64,000 nucleotides of DNA from NCBI GenBank assembly GCA_949316235.1, contig OX438741.1, forward strand, positions 14,323,124 to 14,387,123, in the 5' to 3' direction. The notes beneath the pieces are model-generated. The model was not told the DNA's origin, searched no databases, and saw only the letters and a program-made list of their open reading frames with translations. Below, piece after piece: positions 48,821 through 59,800 of this stretch. Position 1 is the stretch's first letter. Every line of letters starts with the position of its first letter. Position numbers and translations under genes: made by a program. The stretch comes from Oegoconia quadripuncta (Eukaryota; Arthropoda; Insecta; Lepidoptera; Autostichidae).

Positions 48821-49072
48821 AAAGGCGCCAAGTTGATAGATTTATTCATTGCACAGTACAACCAAAATAACAGAACACAAACAATAGACTCTGCAAATAT
48901 ACTGCATCTGCATACAGAATAAATAAAATCATTAAATTCACTGATAGTACTTACACCAAGAAAGATTTACTTCAGCGATAGCGTACCCACTGTGCACTAA
49001 AAGGGCTCTAAAGGCATATATTCATATTACAAGGTTCGTTTCTACTTTTCGATTCAAATGAAGCGATCAATT

Positions 49073-49375
49073 TTTTTTTTTTTTTTTATGATTGACAGGA
49101 TTCGTTTTTGACCACAATCTCACTTGATGGAAAGTGACGATGTGGTCGAAGATGAAGCACGCGATCCCAGTAAATGCCTATTCACTCTGCTCTTGAAGAT
49201 CCCAAGGTTGTAGGATTCAGGAAAGACTGACGCCGGAAGGGAGTTCCATGACTTGGCTGTTCGGATGATAAATGAAGAATCGAACTTCTTAGTGAGAATG
49301 TTCGGTATATTAACTATATACGGATGGAATCCCTGCCCACGCCTAGTGGTCCGAAGATGGAAGGGTGATGACGGT
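49073..49375 (-). mobile_element. LINE 3' end fragment (same family)
   Basis: Complement reads the FHLRTTRRG to [15 protein letters not shown] region and a poly-A tail (T-run at 49072-49087). Close in sequence to 41440-41760. Lies between FATP and transporter 2. Confidence 0.78.
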
Positions 49376-49730
49376 TGAATAAGATTGAATCATGTAAACT
49401 TAAAGTGAATCATTCAATGTCTATGAGAGAACTACGAGTATATTTTGATCAGAGATCTAAAGAAGTAGGTATATGGTACAAGACCATACAACCGGAACCG
49501 CTAAATATACCCTGGATCAACAGCTGCTTAAATAGAAAGGATTTTGTTACAGCAATGAGACTTCGATCCGGACACATTCCATTAAATAAATTTGCATTTA
49601 TGATGGGAAAATCTCAGTGCCCAAATTGCGTTGAGTGCGATGTGATAGAAGACGCATACCACATAATGATGGAGTGTGTCCGGAACGAGTCCTACAGATT
49701 CCAAATTTTCGTAGAATGAGGTCGGAGGAT
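49376..49730 (+). mobile_element. LINE C-terminal relic (CPNC zinc-finger tail)
   Basis: Open frame encodes DFVTAMRLRSGHIPLNKF, MGKSQCPNCVECDVIED and AYHIMMECVRNE. The RLRSGH, C-x2-C and H-x4-C pattern is the C-terminal end of R1/I-type LINE ORF2. It is 3' of the LINE fragment at 49073. Confidence 0.68.
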
Positions 49731-50002
49731 GTAATACGGCGCTGGCCTCGCCGTTATCGGCAGCGGCACGAGCGCTGTATAAATTGGTTAGGTTAGGATT
49801 GAAATTAAGATAAATTCCATGTTGTCTTAATTTCAACCTTAAGGTAGGCGTACGTATAGAGCGACATAGTTACAAAAGTGACCAAGCTCTTTAAATAAAG
49901 ATTAAAAAAAAAAAACTACGACTACCTATAGGTAATGCATTAATTACGTACGGTGTCTTAAATTAAAATAAAACAATTTAAAATACTTAAAAATTTATGA
50001 AA

Positions 50003-50239
50003 CTAAACATTATTCCCCTTCCTCCCCAAAAACACTAATTGTATCACATCAACGGGCATCCCTTTTGTTTCGGGCTGGTAGACTGCAGAGAATAGGGAAG
50101 ACAGGAAACATATGGCTGCAAACAGGTAGAACACGGGCCCCAAACCCACCGCATTCACCAGGGGGTTAAAGATGAACAGAATAATGAAACTGCAGAGGAA
50201 CGCCCACTCCATGACAAGCATCGACATCACGCTCTTGAC
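50003..50239 (-). CDS. Transporter 2 terminal exon b (distal duplicate)
   Basis: Acceptor TTACATTCCAG; reads VKSVMSMLVMEWAFLCSF, TM12, QPETKGMPVDVIQLVF and ends GNNV then TAG. Same length class, phase and residue pattern as terminal exon a, with clear divergence and no stop or frameshift, so it is probably still translated. Use as an alternative last exon is an inference. Confidence 0.82.
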   Translation of the reverse strand, partial: VKSVMSMLVMEWAFLCSFIILFIFNPLVNAVGLGPVFYLFAAICFLSSLFSAVYQPETKGMPVDVIQLVFLGRKGNNV

Positions 50240-53200
50240 CTGGAATGTAAAAAACAGATTTTTGGGTGAAATGCCAACCTCGCGCGATATCGAGTGTTAC
50301 AGCGTCTTCAATCTACAGCTTACCACTCGATATCGCGTGCTGAACCGCCATTATTCAGAGTCAACACGATATTATGTGTTCCTAGGTACCAACCCGTTGT
50401 GCATAAGAAAAAAAAATACGAAAATTGTTGGATTTCCATACTAAAAGTGGTTTCGGAATGGTTTACTTTGTATGGGTAGTCGAAAATTTTTTTGATCGAA
50501 TTCGACTATGGTTCCTTGGGGAAAGATGATGGTAATCAGGAGTGGAGTCACCAGTTAATGGGAATTACGTGGATCAAATTCACCCTGTATATTAAATGCA
50601 AAATTAAACATGTTCTCCCTTAGCTATTATAAATGTAAAAAAAATCTCCAGGAAACCCAACAAATTATGTCCTACGAAAATACAGAGAACTTATTAGTTA
50701 TATTGAAATAAAAATCAGGTTGTTAGTAATTAAATAGTTACATTTAAATATAATTTTATTAGCGTTAACATAAGTTATGTCTTCTTATGCTATTGTCGGT
50801 GGAGTAATACCACGTCTCTCTACTTTCCGCTGTAGAGTATGACGCACCTCTACCTTCCTTCAATGTAAGTAGGTTAGTATATATAAGTAGAGACACGTGT
50901 AATTTACGGATCATTATACGCGTGACACCGAGTTGTGAGTTTTATTAATATTCTTCCTTGGTCCCCACATTGCATGGCGACCCTGCCAGTGCTGCCATTT
51001 ATTATTATTAAAAAGTTACAATTTTGGGCTTCGGTATGTAAACTATTACGGTACGTTCGTCGAGTTATTTCATCGAAGATTGGAGAATTTGCCTAATGGG
51101 CACCGGGAGCTGATGGACATCTTGGTGGAGAGATATTAGCCGGTGTTGAAAGGTTTACAAGTCGAGCGATGTCCGAGATGAGGGAGGATGCAGGCTGCTG
51201 CCCACGGGAGCACGTAAAGTGGTATGTGAGTGCGCTTCCATGATTAAAAAGTGAGTGAGGTGAGAGTGAACCATGACGTTCAATTAATTATTTTTTTACT
51301 AAAATTGCCGCGGACAATTCAATAAATACTTAAGTATATTTTAATTAAACATTCAAAAATTTAAGAGACATGCTCTTATCGGTGTATCGTTTTAACCTCT
51401 TGGTACGACACGACATTCACCTTTTCTTTCACTTGGTCAAAGTAATTACGCCTAGGTCTAAGTTATTTGCATGAATATATCATTTACATGCTGTTCGTGC
51501 CCCCCGAAACACAGGAATACCTAATTCAAGCACGAGTGTTAATATACCTACATTTTATGTTTGGCCTCTACGGGTGAGATTGAATTAACTGTTACGCCAG
51601 TCATATAAGGCTCCGACGTGTAGCTATCCCTGCCAAAATTGCAACTTTGATGGTCGTGAAAGTGTTAATTTTGGCATTTAAAAAAGACTACAGCGTTACC
51701 TCGTTGTATAGCAACGCTACCTGCTCTTTCAAACTTCAAGCCTTTATTTCAAGGTAAGATACATGATATCATTTGTTGAATGTCAATTTAAATCTATTGG
51801 AAATAAAAAGAGGGCTTAAGCATTTTTCGGTCAGTCAGTACGTCCAAGCTACCACCGCTTCGGAAAGGGAAATCATCTGTGGGAAAAGAAGCGACGCAAG
51901 ATATCTTTTATCACCAGAGATCTCAACTATCTTAAACAAGAAATGAAAACAAAATCAATGATTATCATACTTTATTAAACTAAATCTTCACCCCTTTCTG
52001 CTCTCTTTGACCCATAAACTGCATTTGTATAGCATCAACAGTGAGTCCTTTCGTCTCAGGTAGGTAAACAGTAGCGTAGACGGAAGACATGAAACATATC
52101 ACGCCAAACATGTAGAACACCGGCCCAAGACCGACAACTGCCACCAGAGGGTTGAAGATGAACAGCACTATGAAGTTGCAAAGCCAAGCCCATTCGATCA
52201 CCAGCATCGACATACAACTCTTGACCTACGAAAGAGAAATAAAGCTATCAATTAGTTGCCAACGTTTCGGTTTCGGCCAAGAAATCTAGTTTCAGCAACT
52301 TTGGGTTCAAATTCAAGTGAACAAGAATCAGCCCAAAATCAGCACGACGACATCAAACTACTAGAGATTTACGACATACCCATATACCCAGAGTAAGAAA
52401 GAGAAGGCGTCCATTTGTAATGTTTCGTACTTATGAAATATTTGCTTTTCCTTGTTACCTTGTTCTAACATCTTGTCCTCCTTCTCTCTAAGTCCGTTAA
52501 AAATGGAGACAATTTATTCCAACTGTTTCATTTCATTATAAAACAAACAGAAATATGTCAAAACAAAACCGAAAAAGTCCGAAATGTCTTATGCATTATA
52601 AAATCGTCACTGAATGCAGAAGTTCCCGGAACTGGAGGCCCAACTTCAAGAAGTTGCACAGCCTTACAGTCATTGTTGTGGTCTAACAACAGTACCAGGC
52701 AATCATAAGTCACTAGAAGCTTACCTCAGGCAGGAACACTTCAGCGACGAGAACGAAAGGCACAGTACCAGCGCCGAAGGTGTAAGCAGTGCAGAAGAGG
52801 TAGATAAAGACAGCAGTCATCCAGTGAGGTGCCCAGTGAAGTTGCAGCTGTGACCCCAGGACTACACAGCAGAGGCCGGCAGCTATTGATGCGTAGATCA
52901 TGAGGTACTGTAGGGAAATAAATAAATATAAATAAATATCCTTGGACATGCACATAATGCCATCTAGTTCCACTTTAAACAACTATAGGCTTGTGTTGTG
53001 GATACCAGATGATTGATATCCTACATAAATACATTTTTTTTTTGTAAATAAAATCTTATCATAAATGGAAACATCCATAAATCGGGTACACATGTCCGTA
53101 TTCATCATACAAACACATGCCCCTAGCGGGATTGGAACCCGCGACCTTTTGATGTAGTGGTCAGAGTTTCTAACCACTACACCAAACAGGTCGCTAAGAA

Positions 53201-56200
53201 ATGACCATATAGTTGCATTTTATTGACTCAGGCCCGTATTATAAACCATTCTCAAGATTGAGAACAGTCTTGTGACCGCTCTCAAGTAAATGACTTGATA
53301 TCGCGAATGAATTCCGGCCATGACATTCTAATTCGGTATCGAATAGGCAGTGAAATATCGAATTTACTTTCCATATTGAACGATTGTAAATCGTCCAAAT
53401 ATCTCACAACCTACCAGGATACTATAACTCTGAAAGAGCTTACCCTGCGCCCCGCCAAATCGGTTAAGTATGCTGCAAAGAACCCTGCAATAACGGTCAC
53501 CACCGCAAACAGTACACAGCACACTGTAGGAGATATGTTGGGTACTGCCTCTTCGAATAGTGGCTCTGCGTATACTTGGACCACTATTAGTCCTTGGAAA
53601 ACGGCAGAGGTGCATAAAGTGAGCGTTACAAACATAGCGCGGCGGGTTGAACGAGATTTCTCTGAAAATTAAAAAAAACACATAGGTTAGTAATCCCACC
53701 TTCGAGTCGAGACGACTTCAAACTAATATAGTAAATACGAAAATTCGGGCATACGAGATGCTAATTTAAACGTGCCCTCCGAAGCAAGAAATAGAAAAAG
53801 CCACAAAACAGATTATTCGGCTAACACAGACTACTAATCCTAAACAAAAGTGCATACATTTGTGCCACCGAAATATGCAAGGCCCAGAAATAGTTCTTCA
53901 TAAACAACGAAGTTATTTAGATGTCTTTTTGAAAAGGGGCAGCACAGATAACGGACTTTTTGTAGGTACAGTCAGCTGGGAGCTTTTTAGCTTTTGTATA
54001 CCCTCATCTTTTGCATTATATCTTGCAAAGGAAATCACTCGTGCACTCGCTATTCGTTTTCGGTTAGCGAAGGTAAGCAATGTCTGGCGCGATCAGTCCT
54101 TTGATGGGTGACCACCAGTGGCATTTTAATACGATTGTTTACATTCTTCGGAGGGCACGTTTAATAGTCGGTCCTGGTTGTTTTCAATTTAAGGCAGCCG
54201 TTAAACCAAGTCGGTGGACTGCAGAGGCGGCTCCATCCAGAAATCCATTGGGCCCGCGTGGTGGATTATGGTTCATACTAGTGATGCAACGGATCTCTGT
54301 TTCTGTTTCCGCAAGTGCGGAAGTTCCGCGCGCTTTTCAACATTCGTTTCTGCTTCTGTTTCCGCTACTTTTATAACGGAGATACAATCGGAAGTTTACG
54401 ACGGCTGAGAGTGAGAGTTAGGTGCAAAAGCGCCCAAATTACTTTTCATTAAATATAACTTATCACTACTTAATTTTGAATATTAATAAAATGTTCAGTA
54501 GCAAAGTTGCAATATTGTTTTCTATAGTAGATTTCTAATCTAGATTTGGTGTATTTGATATCTACTTAATAAAGAAATATATTTGTGTTTTTTTTTTCAT
54601 ATTATTTACACTTCCGTTTCTGCATCCGTTTCCGTTTCTGCTAAAATTTACTTTTGACATCTGTTTCCGTTTCTGGTTCCGCTAAGACAGTTCTGTTGCA
54701 TCACTAGTTCATACCCTCTCCTTGTGAGCGGAGACTGTGCCCCAATAGTGAAGAATTGTAAGGCTGTTGATGAAGAAACTCAAGCCGGTGCGTAATGCAG
54801 CTTGCATGAGCACTACCAGGACATGAAATATTGATACCCATGGCTTCTTTAGCCTCACACGATATTATTAAGACAATGGATCTACTGCGTTAGGGGTATA
54901 CTTTTAGTTGCAGCTGACTGTACATACCGAGCGCGATTCGAACCCGCAACAATTGGTTTCGAAAGCAGTATCACTACCCACTATACCGGTAAGAATAATA
55001 AGAATAAGAATCGTTTATTTGACCCAGTTAGCGACACACATATTATTTTTACATAAAGTGTGAAAATATATACAGTGAGTTTGAGACCGAGTGAGATAAA
55101 AGTAGTACACAAAACAGTTTCATGTGTTAGAATAGGTACTCCTATCTCATAATGTAGTTTACAGTGTACAATAAAAATAGCTAAGCAGTTTCTCTTATAG
55201 ACTAAAGTTCTTAAAAGTTAATTTTCGGTGTCGCAAAGTGGTATCAAAGAAGGTCTCCTTCTCAGCATAAGTTGCAGTCTAGAAGTTAGACAACAACGCT
55301 GGTTTTCAGTGGAGCCTAAAGTGAAAACACGGACGCTGATCGGACGTTGACGGTAAGATAAAACAGTTTTTTTTTTATTATATACTAGATTATTTATTTC
55401 ATACGCTGGTGCTGGGTGATTATAATCAACAACGATCGATTGTCAGATAAACAAACCAACATCCAAACTTTCGCATTTGTGTGTGCACATGCAAGTGTGT
55501 GCAAAAAGGGACGGCTTACTTCAGGCACAATTTTTATAATGTAACCCTATTATTCATAAAAATTTACAAACGCTTTATAAGCCTGTTTTAGTTAAAGTAT
55601 GTTTTGTCACTTTCTTTCATTAGAACATTTCCTTATGAACGACAGAGACAAAACATACTTTAACTAAAACAGCCTTAAGCGCGCTCCACATTCTCGGCAA
55701 AACTACACGAGACATAGCGAATACGAGAGTGTGGAGGACATATTCGGCAAGTCTCGCCTATGTTCGTGCAGTCTCCATCCCGTGTCGGTATTTCGTATCC
55801 GAATCAAAGGGCTCTCGTGTAGTTTTGCCAAAACACAAAACACTCCCTCCACATTCCCGCCGCGTCAGTCTGCTTGCAAAGACTACAATGTATATACGTC
55901 TGCTTGCAGGGAGCACGGTGAGCGCACCTTGATTTCGGTGAAGAGCGCACGCGCACGCACGATAGAACGATTTTTTTTTCTCGAATAAACGTATAATTGT
56001 AATAAGCCACAGCACATAATGCTGCAGCGACAGCTGTTTCCACGTCCATCTCGTTCGAGTACCGAGCGCACAAATGCGCGAGAATGTGGAGAGCTGCCCT
56101 CGTCTCGAGACCCGAGACAAAACCTCTCGTGGAGAATGTGGAGCGCGCTTTATAAAGCGTTTGTTAATTTTTATGAATAAGACGGTAAGTCTTTTTTTTC

Positions 56201-56776
56201 CGCCTTATAAGTGTTGACAAGATTATACTTACTTAGGAATTGCCACAATGAGAGTTTCTCCTTTGGTTTTTCGTCCTCGACCGGCTTCAATTTCTCTTCT
56301 TCTGCGGTCATTTCTGTAAAAGAGGGTAATGCTATTAGTTTCGTCATGGTAAGGCTTCCCGGCCACGGCCGACAATCGGTGACCGATTTTTTGTAGGCGA
56401 AAAATGGAAGGTACTGATTGCAATGTTTCAACGCCCATGTCCCAATGTGTTGTCATGTCACAATTTGGGTATTGAGGAAAAAATCGGCCCGTATATCGGT
56501 CCTACAAAAAGTCGGTCGTGGTCGGGCACACTAAGCGTGTAGTTACGGACATAGATAGGGTTGCCATAACTTCTAGAAGTCAACACGGGACTTATATATC
56601 TTTTCTGATGCCTAAAACTCGAACCTAAGAAATTCAATACCGACACGCGGCTTTTGAACTATGTTTTATTATATTTAACAACTTTTGCATGCGTGTGCAC
56701 GAAGTATGAGTTTTCTAACAGATGGGTATGGATCTGATGAGATTATCTCCACAGTAGTGGCTATCGCGCTCGCGCC

Positions 56777-56846
<70 letters not shown>

Positions 56847-56855
56847 ACAGACACA

Positions 56856-56898
<43 letters not shown>

Positions 56899-59800
56899 GT
56901 TATTTAAGACAAATATCGGACGTAAATACTGCTAGATTAGTATATTTTAGTTATTTCCATAGCCTGATGTCTTACGGTATCTTGCTGTGGGGAAATGCCG
57001 CGGATATCAATACAATCTTTGTTTTACAAAAACGAGCCGTTCGCGCAATTTATCAATTGAGACCTGCAGTGTCACTTAGAGACAGATTTAAAGAGTATAA
57101 TATTCTAACCTTTTCGTCACAGTACATTTTTGAAAATCTAATATAATGTCAAAAAAAATATAGCATCATTTAGGAAAAATAGTGATAAACATGATGTCAA
57201 TACAAGAAATAAAGATAAACTTGCAGGTCACATAAGTCGCCTCCACAAAGTCAGTAATTCATTCAAAGGGTTATGTATACGCTTTTTCAATAAAGTTCCT
57301 GTTGATATACAAAATCTTCCTTTCAATAAATTTAAAGATACTATAAAACAGAAACTTATTAAGAAAGCATATTATAAAATATCAGATTATTTAGATGATA
57401 AACAATCATGGACATAACCAGCCCGTTCGCATAACCAGGCTATTTCACAATTAATAATGAAGTATTATAATATAAAATAATAATTTTGTAATATAACAAC
57501 CCTTTTTTAAAAGAGCGACCTCTCGAGTTTCTTGCTTGTTTCTCAGGGGAAAATTGCCTTTTGAACAAGCAGTAGCTTTAAAAATGTAAAATCTGACTAT
57601 TTTAAGTGTACCCTGTGTACCTACAAAATAAAGCATTTTTTGATTTGATTTTGATTTGATTTGATAATACAAAAAATCAGAAAAATGTTACGTTGTAATA
57701 TGTAGGTATCCCTATATCCACGATATAATTGGTATTTTTACGGAAAGTACAGATTTATTTCATGTTTTTCTTAAAACAATTGACACTTTGTCACAGAATA
57801 TGAAACCGAGCAACGTAGTAAACTAATGTAAACTAAGAAAGTTTTGCAATAGAAATGTCTCGCCACTAAATTCCTAAGCTGTTTAATTAAACATTCTACA
57901 TAAATGGTATTTGTATGGCATAATTCCACGAAGTATAACACGGGTTTTCCATGTCCATTGAGGTTTCAAGATCACGATTACAATGTTATAAAACGTGTTA
58001 ATGTCTGTTGTAATTTTGACTGATAGCTAATCCATTTTATTGCTTGTCAAGTTGCGTTCAGTTATGCAAAAGATGTCATCTCATGTAGGTAAATACAGAC
58101 AAGTAATGGAATATAAAATTGTTAATGTAGATAATGTGCTTGATAAAATTAAATTTTTCTTTCAAAGCGCTTAGTCGATGTCACTGGTGACCCGAGAGCT
58201 GATTGTTTCCTCGCTCAACGCTTAAGTATCTGCATACAACGAGGAAACGCTGCCAGAGTTTTGGGTACCTTGCCTCGTGGCCCCAATTTTTTACATTTAT
58301 TCTAAATTTAATGGAGTAAAAAACAGCTACGGTGTTATTCTCGACCTTGTGTTGTCTAATGATAGTGTCACTGTATCCAATTGTTCGGATCCACTATCTT
58401 TACCTATTGATCCCCATCACGGTGCTCTAAACCTACAATTGGATATTACTGAATTAGACATATTAAAACAAGCGCCATATACGAGGTATCAATTTAACAA
58501 GGGTGATTATGAGTCTATTAACAATGAGATTTCACGCATCGACTGGGAAGAAGAGTTATCATCTAGGTCGTTTGATGATGCCGTGCAGTATTTTTATGAC
58601 AGATTTTTAGCGTTGAGAGATTCCTATATTCCGTCGAGATTGATAAATTGTAATTTTTATCCTAGGTGGTATTCTCCGGCTCTTAAAAAAATAATCAAAG
58701 AAAAGCATAAATTCCTAAGAAAATTCAAAATATATGGTAATAGTTCTGATAATGAGTCTTTCAAAATTCTACGTGACCGTGCAAAAAGAATTGAGAAATC
58801 ATGTTATGCAACATATATTGCCGCCATAGAAGACTCCATAGCAATGAATTCGAAACATTTCTGGTCGTTCATTAAATCTAAAAGAAACAGCCACGGACTA
58901 CCTAATTGCTTTAAGTCTGGTACTACAATAGTTAATACCGGAGAATCCATTTGTAATGCATTCTCTGATTACTTTTACTCCAATTTCTTAACTACAGCGA
59001 CTTGTCCATCACCTCACCTACCTGACACCCATGTTAGCTCCAGCAAAGGTAACATAGGTATATCCTCAATATTTATTGACACCGCAATGGTTAGTGTTAT
59101 TCTTAAAAAACTGGATCCTTCAAAATCTGCGGGACCCGACCATCTGCCGGCTAGGTTTTTGATTGGATGTTCGGAGACAGTGGCTGTTCCTATTGCGATG
59201 TTGTTTCGTAGATCTCTTGCCGAAGGTACAGTTCCGAAACTCTGGAAGCAAGCTTTCATAACGCCAGTCCATAAGAAAGGGTCGAGGACAGATGTTACTA
59301 ATTATAGACCGATATCAAAATTGTGTATTATATCGAAAGTTTTTGAGAAATTGGTCTATAATCAGATATATTTCTCGTTACAACACACATTTAGCCCTTA
59401 TCAGCATGGCTTCCTGAAAGGGCGATCGGCCACTTCCAACTTAGTACTCCTTAATGACTTTTTGACGGAAACTATGGACAATCGTCACCAGGTCGATGTT
59501 GTTTATACCGACTATAGTAAAGCTTTTGATCGAATAAATCATAACCTACTATTATCAAAGCTCTCGAGAATAGGTATTAATGGTGACTTGCTAAGATGGT
59601 TTGCGTCTTACATAGACAATCGTACGCAGGCAGTAGTCGCAAGTAATTATATTTCTAGTTGGGTTACCGTTCCCAGCGGCGTTCCACAAGGTTCTTTACT
59701 CGGTCCGTTATTATTTATTATTTTTGTTAACGATATTGATCTATGCCTCAAAGCGTCCCATCTACTATGTTTCGCTGATGATATGAAGATTTTCACGAGA

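Noticed and set aside
53860..54111. 83-codon open frame as a host gene
   Set aside because: It runs into the 5S-like repeat, has no neighbours supporting an exon and lies in a transporter intron.
54050..54125. A functional 5S rRNA gene
   Set aside because: Only the control-region part is clear, with several substitutions, and the 3' part runs into unrelated repeat sequence.
55729..56120. Several overlapping open frames of 60-120 codons
   Set aside because: They fall inside the CpG-rich foldback element on both strands, with no domain or codon signal.
56675..57146. Open frames rich in Thr-His or Cys-Val repeats
   Set aside because: Caused by the CA microsatellite; only the part after 56897 has real (LINE) coding similarity.
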